A program made the position numbers and the translations under genes. DNA of 17,024 nt from Bacteroidetes bacterium UBA6063 (GTDB lineage: Bacteria; Bacteroidota; Bacteroidia; NS11-12g; UBA9320): NCBI GenBank assembly GCA_002428905.1, contig DIYD01000246.1, positions 1 through 17,024 of the forward strand. Direction: 5' to 3'. The notes beneath the pieces are model-generated. The model was not told where the DNA came from and did not search any database. It saw nothing but the letters and a program-made list of their open reading frames with translations. This document shows, in pieces, positions 6,753 through 14,124 of this stretch. Numbering within the stretch: the stretch's first letter is position 1; every line of letters begins with the position of its first letter.

Positions 6753-7404
6753 AGTAAAATTGGTAACAACCGTACTTTTGGTTGGTGTGTTATTTGGCTG
6801 TGCCAAAAGTCAGGATAAAAATGTAGAATTGGAAGAAATTACAAGCGAAGAAATGTCGACAATGAATTTAGATACAGCCACATTTGGCGCAGGGTGTTTT
6901 TGGTGTGTGGAAGCGGTTTTTCAAGATTTGAAAGGCGTTGCTAAAGTAGAATCGGGCTATGCAGGTGGTTTTACTGCAAACCCGACGTATAAAGAGGTGT
7001 GCTCTGGTGCAACCGGACATGCGGAAGTGGCACGTATCTGGTTTGATCCGACAGTGATCTCCTATGAAACCTTATTGGAGGTGTTATGGCATGCGCATAA
7101 TCCAACCACTTTAAACAGACAAGGAAACGACGTAGGAACGCAATATCGCTCGGTCGTTTTCTATCACTCCGAAGATCAACGAATCCAGGCGGAGGCAAGT
7201 AAGGCTGCAACCGATTCAAGTGGTTTGTGGCCCGATCCTATTGTAACTGAAATACAGCCGGTTCCGGAGTACTATCCGGCAGAGAACTATCATCAGAATT
7301 ATCTAAAAAACAATCCGAATCAGGCCTATTGTGCCGCAGTGGTAGCTCCAAAGGTTCAGAAGATTCGAAAGGAGTTTAAGCACCTACTCAAGAGTAGTAA
7401 TTAA
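6745..7404 (+). CDS. msrA: Lipoprotein methionine-S-sulfoxide reductase MsrA
   Basis: A 219-residue protein with a lipoprotein signal (LFGC, Cys19) and a short acidic linker to about residue 42. The MsrA domain follows: FGAGCFWCVE with catalytic Cys51, SGYAGG (70-75), GHAE (91-94), NPTTLNRQGNDVGTQYRS (119-136), and YYPAENYHQNYL (176-187). Cys86 and Cys196 are in places where resolving cysteines occur in this family. MsrA reduces the S form of methionine sulfoxide, complementing the R-specific MsrB encoded just upstream. The ATG lies inside the end of msrB (ATGAATAG), indicating translational coupling. Both carry lipoprotein signals, so the pair should act together in the envelope. It converges on the LamG gene with a 6-nt gap. 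Confidence 0.93.
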   Translation: MNRVKLVTTVLLVGVLFGCAKSQDKNVELEEITSEEMSTMNLDTATFGAGCFWCVEAVFQDLKGVAKVESGYAGGFTANPTYKEVCSGATGHAEVARIWFDPTVISYETLLEVLWHAHNPTTLNRQGNDVGTQYRSVVFYHSEDQRIQAEASKAATDSSGLWPDPIVTEIQPVPEYYPAENYHQNYLKNNPNQAYCAAVVAPKVQKIRKEFKHLLKSSN

Positions 7405-7410
7405 CGCCTC

Positions 7411-8670
7411 TTAATAGAGAACCAGTTTAGTGCGTTTGAGTACGTTCTGATTTTTATCGAGTACGCTCAATGTATAGGTTCCAGTAGCACCGAATTTGGA
7501 TATGTCAATGGTTTGAACGTTCCCGTTTGCCGGTGATTGATATATGAGCTGCCCTTGCATATTATCAATTCTGACAAAATGTACCTGTTTTGTGCAATTG
7601 AGTTCTGAAGCTATATTTATTATGGAACTTGAAGGGTTGGGGTACACTTTTATTTGACAATCCGGGACTGATGGAACGGAACTATTGTCAATATTGATGA
7701 ATAGCGTGTCGGTAACCGCCAATGAAACGGTGTCATAAATAGTGATTGTATCGTAAACAACCATTGTGTCCGATATCTGAATAGTATCATTAACCCAAAT
7801 GGTATCATTGTACTGTATCGTGTCCACAACATATGAGGTGTCGTATGTCCATAACGTGTCATTCGTCCATAAGGTATCGTATGTTTTGACCGTAATTGTA
7901 TCGTACAAAGTAGAATCAAGACCGCACACTTTTCGGCCAAATAGTTTTTCAATCTCAGAAACCGATAGTTCCCGGTTGTACATCGCCACATCATCTAAAT
8001 AACCTTTATAATAATGGGGTCCAACGTTATTTGTTGATGAAAAGAACTGGCTATGAGCACCCATGATCCAATCGTTTGTTGTTGTATATCTTATACTGTC
8101 TCGCCCAATGCTGATTCCGCCGCGCTGCGCATTTGCTCCGGTAACAAAGCAGCCATCGATATAGAGAAGGATATGGTTGTAAATGCTACTATAGGTCATC
8201 GTGTACATGTGCCATTTGCCGTCTGCATAGTGCTTATTGCTATTGGCGCCAACCCAATTATTGTTCGAACCGGCTCCAAAGCTTCCAAGTACACCGGCGG
8301 TATTGTGTACACTGCTTGATACCCCCCATGTTCCAGATAAGGAATTGGAGCAATTGATGAAATAACTCCACGTTGTGGTGTCTGAGTACTTAAACCAGAA
8401 GTTTATAGAAAGGGTCGACTTCATTAGGCTTGAATGCCTCCCAACGTTGATATAGTCTCCTGAGCCGTCAAAGTAGTAGGCCGAATCTTTATGTCCAAAA
8501 CGGTCTGTAGTTAGTGTAGCGCCGGTTACCTTACCATTATTGCTGTTTTTGCTCTCATCGTTGGCGTTTCCATTGAACGGCCAGTAGCCAACTAATCCGT
8601 TGGTCACCGTTTGTCCGAAAGACAACGTAGCGCACAACGTAATCAACAGGAAAAATGCGAATTTTTTCAT
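7411..8670 (-). CDS. Secreted LamG-domain protein with YDT/NDT repeat linker and T9SS sorting tail
   Basis: A 419-residue exported protein. Residues 1-20 are a signal peptide (cleavage near FGQ). Residues 25-245 form a LamG/concanavalin-like domain: GLVGYWPFNGNANDES at the start, YYFDGSGDYINVG, then GKWHMYTMTY and YKGYLDDVAMYNRELS near the end, all usual for this family. Residues 252-326 are short repeats containing YDT or NDT. Residues 340-419 match the Por secretion tail (VYPNPSSSIINI..., ending KRTKLVLY), the type A signal for type IX secretion and surface attachment. It therefore crosses the outer membrane and may bind glycans or act as an adhesin; the ligand is unknown. It sits 32 nt downstream of tilS; a partial box TAAATTTC lies about 20-30 nt before its ATG. 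Confidence 0.9.
   Translation of the reverse strand: MKKFAFFLLITLCATLSFGQTVTNGLVGYWPFNGNANDESKNSNNGKVTGATLTTDRFGHKDSAYYFDGSGDYINVGRHSSLMKSTLSINFWFKYSDTTTWSYFINCSNSLSGTWGVSSSVHNTAGVLGSFGAGSNNNWVGANSNKHYADGKWHMYTMTYSSIYNHILLYIDGCFVTGANAQRGGISIGRDSIRYTTTNDWIMGAHSQFFSSTNNVGPHYYKGYLDDVAMYNRELSVSEIEKLFGRKVCGLDSTLYDTITVKTYDTLWTNDTLWTYDTSYVVDTIQYNDTIWVNDTIQISDTMVVYDTITIYDTVSLAVTDTLFINIDNSSVPSVPDCQIKVYPNPSSSIINIASELNCTKQVHFVRIDNMQGQLIYQSPANGNVQTIDISKFGATGTYTLSVLDKNQNVLKRTKLVLY
7693..7917 (-). repeat. Coding repeat: about 12 YDT/NDT/VDT/SDT/TDT units in the LamG protein
   Basis: Residues 252-326 of the LamG protein contain roughly a dozen units of about six residues ending in Asp-Thr, for example TYDTLW, TNDTLW, YNDTIW, VNDTIQ and VYDTIT. 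On the plus strand this appears as repeated gtgtc/gtatc words. The unit alternates hydrophobic residues with Asp-Thr, suggesting an extended beta stalk between the LamG domain and the sorting tail. Unit boundaries are approximate. Confidence 0.8.
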
Positions 8671-8702
8671 AGTTACTATTTTAGACCGGAAATTTACGTA
8701 TT

Positions 8703-10043
8703 TCAGGATGAAGGTGCAATCCTGGAAATCCGGATTCTCCAGGCGGTACTCGCTAGTCTCCCTGCGCTAAGTTTGAGCTTGAATTTTTCCGAAAAGCACA
8801 ATCCGGTTACCCAAATGATCTGATCGTTCTGGTCGGTCAGAATTGGGATGGTGGTTTTCAAATGTTGTGCAATTTTATGATCCGTGAAAACATCACTCAG
8901 TAGCTTGGAACCAAGCATTCCAAAGGGTTGAATACGGTCGCCGTTCTGCCAGTGTCTCACGTGCAACTGTGTAACCCGGGTAGGGTCAATATATATGATG
9001 TTCGCGTCCCGTTCAATCGTTCTGGAGGCATGTACTTCGTCCACCAGAATGGTATGTTCTGTAAACAAGTACTTGCCTGGGTCATGAATAAGAAGGTGAT
9101 CAGCCCCTGAATTATGCGTGCTTAATATCCAATGAGTTCGATCCTTGACCAGTGTATGGTTGGTTGATCTGAAAGTGGCTCCGACATTTTTTGCGGAGAC
9201 CATCTGCTTGCATTGATCGTGATTAAACCCATACGAGTTTAGAATTCTGTACAGAATTAAATGGGGCTGTGGATAACTCTTGGTGTCTTCAATTTGGATG
9301 TAAAGTTGCCCATTTTCACGACGAGTAATACCTTGTATGGTTTTATTTATCAGGTGGTTGTGCAGTTCAAGATGTTCCAGAACCTTGTCGCTATTCAGCC
9401 GGAAGGTTCTGCCAATCTGACCATCGATTGATTGCAAGATAGGAATAACATGATGTCTGAGGTGGTTTCGCAGATATTCATCTTTGTCATTACTTGAGTC
9501 TTCGCGATAGGTCCAATTGTTGGAAGCAGCGAACGATCGAATTTCGTCGGATTCAAATTCCAGTAAAGGCCTTATAATGTGATTTGCCAAACGATGTTGA
9601 ATGCCGGTATACCCTTGAATACCAGTGCCTCTGATTTGATTGATTAGCAGGGTTTCAATGTGATCCGTACTGTGGTGTGCTGTGGCAATAAACGCGCTTT
9701 TCGATTCTTGCCTTACCTGCTCAAACCAGTCGTATCTTAGCTTTCGTGCAGCCTCCTGAATACTTAAGCCTGAAGTAATGGCAAATTGCCTGGTATGAAA
9801 TACGCGCACATGGCAAGGGATCTTTAAGGATGCGCAAAGCTCCTGAACAAAATCAGCGTCTCCATCGCTCTCCTCACCTCTCAGCTGAAAATTACAGTGC
9901 GCTACCACCAAATCGTACTTCAATTGGTGTAATAAACGTAATAACACTACGCTGTCTGCACCCCCACTCACCGCCACAACTATTCGGTCGTCTTTTTTAG
10001 TCCATCTCTCGGATGATAAGCTATGTGCCAAGCGTTCTTGCAT
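8703..10043 (-). CDS. tilS: tRNA(Ile)-lysidine synthase TilS
   Basis: A 446-residue N-type ATP pyrophosphatase. The PP-loop SGGADS is at 26-31. It is followed by HCNFQLRGEESDGD (49-62), SIQEAARKLRYDWF (94-107) and AHHSTDHIETLL...RGTG (122-141), all standard TilS blocks. A C-terminal domain with RHWQNGDRIQPFG and KLLSDVFTD near residues 360-390 completes the usual architecture. TilS attaches lysine to cytidine 34 of the CAU-anticodon tRNA-Ile so that it reads AUA; it is normally essential and cytoplasmic. The extreme C-terminus is rather basic (WRIRISRI) but the frame is intact. The gene diverges from the OstA-like gene, with 23 nt between the two start codons, and each start region carries a -7 box for its own direction. 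Confidence 0.95.
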   Translation of the reverse strand: MQERLAHSLSSERWTKKDDRIVVAVSGGADSVVLLRLLHQLKYDLVVAHCNFQLRGEESDGDADFVQELCASLKIPCHVRVFHTRQFAITSGLSIQEAARKLRYDWFEQVRQESKSAFIATAHHSTDHIETLLINQIRGTGIQGYTGIQHRLANHIIRPLLEFESDEIRSFAASNNWTYREDSSNDKDEYLRNHLRHHVIPILQSIDGQIGRTFRLNSDKVLEHLELHNHLINKTIQGITRRENGQLYIQIEDTKSYPQPHLILYRILNSYGFNHDQCKQMVSAKNVGATFRSTNHTLVKDRTHWILSTHNSGADHLLIHDPGKYLFTEHTILVDEVHASRTIERDANIIYIDPTRVTQLHVRHWQNGDRIQPFGMLGSKLLSDVFTDHKIAQHLKTTIPILTDQNDQIIWVTGLCFSEKFKLKLSAGRLASTAWRIRISRIAPSS

Positions 10044-10051
10044 TATTTTTG
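10044..10051 (+). promoter_or_regulatory. -7 box TATTTTTG for the OstA-like gene
   Basis: A perfect TAnnTTTG match begins one base beyond the tilS start codon and ends 15 nt before the OstA-like ATG at 10067. No convincing -33 TTG at the right distance was found; that region lies inside tilS. Confidence 0.45.
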
Positions 10052-10059
10052 CCCTGATT

Positions 10060-10067
10060 CAAATCTA
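10060..10067 (-). promoter_or_regulatory. -7 box TAGATTTG for tilS
   Basis: Read on the minus strand this is a perfect TAnnTTTG match, ending 16 nt before the tilS ATG at 10043. Its first base pairs with the A of the OstA-like start codon, so the two divergent promoters overlap. A clear -33 element was not seen. Confidence 0.4.
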
Positions 10068-11593
10068 TGATGCCACCGGTATTAAAAAAAACAGTACAAC
10101 GATATTTTCCGGCTTTACTTATAGCGCTTTTTGTCTCTCCAGTACAAAAGTGCACGGCGCAGAGTGTTATTGAGCTTTTGCAAGCTGATGTAATTGAGTA
10201 TGATCAGGAATTCGTAGACGCGGAACGGGTGAAAGGAAATGTGCGATTTAAGCAGGACGAGGTATTTATGGACTGCGATAGTGCCTATTTTTTCCGTAAA
10301 GAGAATCGGGTTAAGGCTTTTGGTAACATCTACATCCGTCAGCGCGATACATTTAATCTTTGGGGAAACTATCTAGAATACAACGGAGACGAAAAACTTG
10401 CCTATGTGAGGGAAGACGTTCGCTTACGCGATCAGAAAATGGAATTGACCACAGATCTGGTGCAGTACAATGTTGAATCGAAAACGGCATACTATACAAC
10501 GGGAGGGAACATCCGTAATGAACAGGACCGCCTCTACAGTCGCAAAGGGCAGTATAATAGCAGGAGTAAGACCTTTTTCTTCAAAGACAGCGTGGTACTG
10601 ACGAATCCTGAATATCGAATGAACAGTGATACGCTGCATTACAATACGGTGAGCAAGGTAGCCCAGTTCTATGGCCCTACGTTTATTCGAAGTGAAGAGA
10701 ATACAATTTTCTGTAAAAATGGCTGGTACAATACGGCAGAAAATACAAGCCAGTTTAGTCGGGGTGCATGGATTCAGGGAGAAACCAACCGATTGGAGGC
10801 CGACAGTATTACGTACAACAGAAACAGCGGTATAGGGCGCGCATTTCGCGATATAACCTTAACCGATACCATGGAGAAGATTAAGATTACCGGCCAGGAA
10901 GGCATCACATACAGGCAAGATAAACGGACCAAGATTTACGGAGATCCGTTGGCCGTTAAGTACATAGACAACGATAGTCTGTTCCTCAGATCCGATACCC
11001 TAATTGACCATACGGATAGCTTGGGCAAACGCTTTTTGTCTTCCTATTACAATACGGAGTTGTTTAAATCAGACATGCAGGGTGTAGCTGATTCACTGGT
11101 CTATGCTTTTACCGATTCAACCATTATTATGAACGGGGATCCCATCCTATGGACGGAAGAAAACCAAATTACAGGTGACACCATAGTCATTTACAGGAGA
11201 AATGGGGTGTTGGATAAAATGGATGTGAAGAACGAGGCTTTTATTGCCTCCGAAGAAGCCCCGAATACGTACAATCAAATCGACGGCAACTATATGACGG
11301 CTTTCTTTAGGCTCAATAAACTGCACAAAGTTGATGTAGAAGGCAATGGGCAAAGTGTGTACTACGTGAAAGAAGAGGATTCGACCTATTCAGGCATCAA
11401 TCATATCGTTTGCAGTAGCATGCGTATTTTACTGGATAGCAATAAAGTGCAAGACATCATATTCTACACCGATCCGAGTGGTGGTTTTTATCCTGTAAAT
11501 CAATTTCCTTCGGATAAAAAGAAACTGCCCAATTTGAAATGGCTTGTGGATCGAAGGCCAAGGTTGGAACAATTTGCCATTTTAGAGCATTAG
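10067..11593 (+). CDS. OstA/LptA-like LPS transport protein
   Basis: A 508-residue protein with a signal peptide (about 1-31, cleavage near CTA or TAQ). The mature part is a long run of OstA/LptA-type beta-jellyroll segments with repeated patterns such as VKGNVRFKQDEVFMDCDSAYFF, AFGNIYIRQ, LTTDLVQYNVESKTAYY and MNSDTLHYNTVSKVAQFYGP. LptA and the N-domain of LptD use this fold as a hydrophobic groove that carries LPS from inner to outer membrane. At 508 residues it is much longer than E. coli LptA, and no C-terminal beta-barrel like that of LptD is apparent, so a long periplasmic bridge is the likeliest role. DUF1684 follows after one base, so they probably form an operon. The lipid cargo is inferred. 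Confidence 0.85.
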   Translation: MMPPVLKKTVQRYFPALLIALFVSPVQKCTAQSVIELLQADVIEYDQEFVDAERVKGNVRFKQDEVFMDCDSAYFFRKENRVKAFGNIYIRQRDTFNLWGNYLEYNGDEKLAYVREDVRLRDQKMELTTDLVQYNVESKTAYYTTGGNIRNEQDRLYSRKGQYNSRSKTFFFKDSVVLTNPEYRMNSDTLHYNTVSKVAQFYGPTFIRSEENTIFCKNGWYNTAENTSQFSRGAWIQGETNRLEADSITYNRNSGIGRAFRDITLTDTMEKIKITGQEGITYRQDKRTKIYGDPLAVKYIDNDSLFLRSDTLIDHTDSLGKRFLSSYYNTELFKSDMQGVADSLVYAFTDSTIIMNGDPILWTEENQITGDTIVIYRRNGVLDKMDVKNEAFIASEEAPNTYNQIDGNYMTAFFRLNKLHKVDVEGNGQSVYYVKEEDSTYSGINHIVCSSMRILLDSNKVQDIIFYTDPSGGFYPVNQFPSDKKKLPNLKWLVDRRPRLEQFAILEH

Positions 11594-11594
11594 A

Positions 11595-12194
11595 ATGAGG
11601 TGGTTGTTGATCATACCCTACGCACTTTGCAGTTTTTTTGTTTCTGCCCAAACCGCGTATATGGATGGGGTAAAAGCCGAACGCGAGCAGATTAATACAC
11701 GATTTGGTGACCCTGAGAAGAGCATTCTGAATCAGGAAGATCAGCAGACATTTCATGGATTGCATTTTTACTCCATCGATTCGAGTTATCGGGTTGAGGC
11801 TAAGTTTAAACGTAGAAGAGGAAGGCCATTTGAAATGCAGACAAGCACAAGTCGCTTACCGGTTTACAAAAAGTACGGTGTTTTGAAATTCTCGATAAAC
11901 GGAGAAAAATGTAAGCTATACGTATACAAGCCTGTAAAACCCAAAGGCGATACAACCGTTATTGATTATGTGTTTTGCCCGTTTAAAGACGCCACGAATA
12001 GAGATTCAACCTATGGGGGAGGGCGTTATCTCGATTTTCAGATCGATGACTTAGCCCGAAAAATGTATGTTGATTTTAATACCTGTTACAATCCATATTG
12101 TGCATACAACACCAGGTATTCTTGTCCCATTCCACCCCACGAAAACTGGTTGGCTGTTCGAATCGATGCTGGCGTTAAAAAATGGCATGATTAA
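11595..12194 (+). CDS. DUF1684 family secreted protein
   Basis: A 199-residue protein with a signal peptide (about 1-18, cleavage near VSA). The C-terminal half shows the DUF1684 signature clearly: FCPFKDATNRDSTYGGGRYL (127-146), then VDFNTCYNPYCAYNTRYSCP (159-178) and PPHENWLAVRIDAGVKKW (180-197). Conserved cysteines at 164, 169 and 177 and the CPIPP segment are part of this signature. The biochemical function of the family is not established, so none is assigned. It begins one base after the stop of the OstA-like gene and is probably co-expressed with it, which would place it in envelope biology. No terminator is visible between it and the panD promoter. Confidence 0.85.
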   Translation: MRWLLIIPYALCSFFVSAQTAYMDGVKAEREQINTRFGDPEKSILNQEDQQTFHGLHFYSIDSSYRVEAKFKRRRGRPFEMQTSTSRLPVYKKYGVLKFSINGEKCKLYVYKPVKPKGDTTVIDYVFCPFKDATNRDSTYGGGRYLDFQIDDLARKMYVDFNTCYNPYCAYNTRYSCPIPPHENWLAVRIDAGVKKWHD

Positions 12195-12202
12195 CCATGA
12201 AA

Positions 12203-12230
12203 TTGCTATAGTTTAAAACAACTACCTTTG
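12203..12230 (+). promoter_or_regulatory. Bacteroidota promoter for the panD operon
   Basis: TTG at 12203-12205 is followed after 17 nt by TACCTTTG at 12223-12230, an exact match to the TAnnTTTG box with normal spacing. The box ends 9 nt before the panD ATG at 12240, so the leader would be only a few bases. This is the best promoter match in the window. Confidence 0.6.
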
Positions 12231-12239
12231 CAGCCAATT

Positions 12240-12590
12240 ATGATGATCGAAGTACTTAAATCGAAAATACATAATGTGAAAGTGACTCAAACTGAGTTGC
12301 GTTACGTTGGGAGTATAACCATTGACGAAGATTTGCTGGATGCAGCAAATATGATCGAAGGTGAGAAGGTGTTGGTGGTCAATAACAACAATGGAGAGCG
12401 TTTAGAAACCTATACCATCAAGGGAGAAAGAGGTAGTGGAATGGTATGCCTTAACGGGGCTGCCGCGCGTAAGGCTCAATGGGGTGATCAACTGATTATC
12501 ATTTCGTTTGCGATGCTTGATTTCGATGAGGCCAAAACGTTTACTCCAACAATTATTTTCCCAGACGCCAATAACCACCTGACTTCTTGA
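12240..12590 (+). CDS. panD: Aspartate 1-decarboxylase PanD
   Basis: A 116-residue proenzyme. It contains the self-cleavage site YVGS (22-25): Ser25 becomes the pyruvoyl cofactor after cleavage between Gly24 and Ser25. It also has NNGERLETY, KGERGSG and CLNGAAARK, which are typical of PanD. The enzyme converts L-aspartate to beta-alanine for pantothenate and coenzyme A synthesis. Starting at the first ATG (12240) puts the cleavage serine at position 25, as in E. coli; a second ATG at 12243 is also possible, and a longer TTG start (12228) would fall inside the -7 box. Its stop TGA overlaps the TTG start of the next gene (TTGA), so the two are translationally coupled. Confidence 0.95.
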   Translation: MMIEVLKSKIHNVKVTQTELRYVGSITIDEDLLDAANMIEGEKVLVVNNNNGERLETYTIKGERGSGMVCLNGAAARKAQWGDQLIIISFAMLDFDEAKTFTPTIIFPDANNHLTS

Positions 12591-13591
12591 AAAACAAGCT
12601 TCTAAAGATTCTTAAGCGGGTTGCTTACCCTCTGGTAGGGCTGGGTTTAATTTATCTGGTATTACAGAAAGTAGATTCAAACGAAATCTGGACGGCGCTT
12701 AAAACGGCAAATTATGGTTGGGTGTTGTTAGCAGCGCTTGCCGGTTTAACAAGTCACTTCGTTCGAGCAGTGCGCTGGAAGATGCTCATTGAACCCTTAG
12801 GTTATGCTTCACGTGTGCGCACTGGTTTTTATGCCGTGATGGTGGGCTACGCGGTGAACTATGCGACACCACGATTTGGTGAAGTAGTCCGTTGCGCATT
12901 AAAGAGTAATACGGATAATGTTCCGGTAGACAAATTGGTAGGTACTGTCTTTATTGAGCGGGTATTTGACTTAATTGTCACAGCCATCATTACCCTGATT
13001 GCCGTGTTTATTCAATACGATGTAATTGGAAATTTCATTGCTGAGCAATTTCAGGAGAATGGCGGTGGTAGCTCAATTAAACTGATTATTCTTGGTGGCC
13101 TGGCAGCTTGTGGTATTGTAGGCATATTAATCTATAATCGACTCCGTAAAAGAGAGTTGAAGAATCCTTTGCTGCGCAAAATTGTTGATTTAATCACCGG
13201 TTTGATTGAAGGTGCCAAAAGCATTCTTAAACTGGAAAGACCGTTATTATTTATAGCGTACACCCTTGTTATCTGGTTGATGTATTTCATGGTGTCGTAC
13301 CTTATCTTCTTCGCGTTGGATAGCACCTCGCATCTTGGAATTGATGCTGCTCTTACAACACTAATCGTTGCTACAATAGCCGTAATAATTCCAGCACCCG
13401 GAGGTTTAGGAAGCTTTCATTACTTTGTGCCGTTGGGTCTGTTGTTGTATGGAATAAATATTCAGGATGGAACCAACTACGCTATTATTTCGCACGCAAG
13501 CCAAATGCTGATGATATTGGTCATTGGCGGTATATCTGCTATCTTAGTGCGGTTCGAAAAGAAAAAGCTAAATCCCAATGGGGCATCATAA
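12587..13591 (+). CDS. YbhN/UPF0104 (LPG-synthase TM-region family) membrane protein
   Basis: A 334-residue multi-pass membrane protein with about seven or eight hydrophobic helices (for example 13-26, 45-57, 127-143, 165-183, 221-243, 254-269 and 305-321). Motifs typical of this flippase-like family are RAVRWKML (60-67), PRFGEVVR (95-102), ERVFDL (124-129) and PAPGGLGSFHYF (269-280). The family includes the membrane part of MprF, but the C-terminal synthase domain of MprF is absent. It may move lipids across the inner membrane; the substrate is unknown. The start is TTG at 12587, overlapping the panD stop by four bases; there is no in-frame ATG for about 65 codons. Its end overlaps rfaE2 by 14 nt, so the three genes form one operon. 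Confidence 0.85.
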   Translation: MKNKLLKILKRVAYPLVGLGLIYLVLQKVDSNEIWTALKTANYGWVLLAALAGLTSHFVRAVRWKMLIEPLGYASRVRTGFYAVMVGYAVNYATPRFGEVVRCALKSNTDNVPVDKLVGTVFIERVFDLIVTAIITLIAVFIQYDVIGNFIAEQFQENGGGSSIKLIILGGLAACGIVGILIYNRLRKRELKNPLLRKIVDLITGLIEGAKSILKLERPLLFIAYTLVIWLMYFMVSYLIFFALDSTSHLGIDAALTTLIVATIAVIIPAPGGLGSFHYFVPLGLLLYGINIQDGTNYAIISHASQMLMILVIGGISAILVRFEKKKLNPNGAS

Positions 13592-14075
13592 TCGAATTTC
13601 AAAAGTTATTAATACCTTGGTAGAATTGAGCCAGTTGGTGCACGATTGGAAGACACGGGGTGAGACCATTGTATTTACCAATGGATGTTTTGATTTGCTT
13701 CACAAAGGGCACATCGATTACCTAAATAAGGCAGCAGACTTAGGAGACCATTTAGTCGTTGGTCTTAACTCAGACGATTCGGTGAGTCGGTTGAAAGGAG
13801 AGCACAGACCATTGCAAGATGAAAGCAGTAGAAGTTTTGTGATGGCTTCGCTTGAATGTGTTTCCGCTGTCACCGTATTTACGCAGGATACTCCTAAGGA
13901 GTTAATTGAGCTGGTTAAGCCCGATGTGCTTGTAAAGGGTGGTGATTACGTTCCGGAGACGGTAGTTGGTGCGGATTTCGTCACCTCAATCGGAGGAAGG
14001 GTGCAGATTATTCCCTTTCTAGAAGGGTATTCAACCACGTCAATTGAGAAGAAAATTATCGCAAGTAATAGCTAA
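13578..14075 (+). CDS. rfaE2: D-glycero-beta-D-manno-heptose 1-phosphate adenylyltransferase
   Basis: A 165-residue nucleotidyltransferase. The TNGCFDLLHKGHIDYL segment (34-49) contains the HxGH motif (His42, His45) and the C-terminus has GYSTTSIEKKI. These match the adenylyltransferase half of HldE (RfaE), which makes ADP-heptose for the inner core of LPS. The kinase half is not fused, so this is the stand-alone form common in Bacteroidota. It overlaps the membrane-protein gene by 14 nt and should be part of the panD operon. A related glycerol-phosphate or FAD-type cytidylyltransferase is less likely because the C-terminal motif fits RfaE2. Confidence 0.9.
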   Translation: MGHHNRISKVINTLVELSQLVHDWKTRGETIVFTNGCFDLLHKGHIDYLNKAADLGDHLVVGLNSDDSVSRLKGEHRPLQDESSRSFVMASLECVSAVTVFTQDTPKELIELVKPDVLVKGGDYVPETVVGADFVTSIGGRVQIIPFLEGYSTTSIEKKIIASNS

Positions 14076-14105
14076 GTAATTTCTGCGCTCTATGTGAGGT
14101 TTTCT

Positions 14106-14113
14106 TATCTTTG
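14106..14113 (+). promoter_or_regulatory. -7 box TATCTTTG for the propeller-LytS kinase
   Basis: An exact TAnnTTTG match ends 11 nt before the TTG start at 14125. A loose TTCTG (14081-14085) lies 20 nt upstream as a possible -33 element. The leader would be only about 5-8 nt. Confidence 0.5.
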
Positions 14114-14124
14114 ATAAATTGACT

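Noticed and set aside
7408..7419. Inverted repeat CTCT-TAAT-AGAG at the msrA/LamG convergence, possible terminator
   Set aside because: Only a 4-bp stem, no GC-rich arm and no T-tract on either side; too weak to call a terminator.
7650..7994. 114-codon minus-strand frame rich in Arg, Thr and Tyr within the LamG gene
   Set aside because: It is the repeat-bearing LamG coding region read in another frame; its low stop frequency reflects the repeats.
8703..8790. Suspected frameshift at the C-terminus of TilS (basic, unlike the rest)
   Set aside because: The frame is continuous to a proper stop, and the preceding C-terminal domain motifs are intact; divergence of the tail is a simpler explanation.
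12228..12239. Longer PanD start at TTG 12228
   Set aside because: The TTG is the end of the TACCTTTG -7 box, so it would not be transcribed; the ATG at 12240 also puts the cleavage serine at residue 25.
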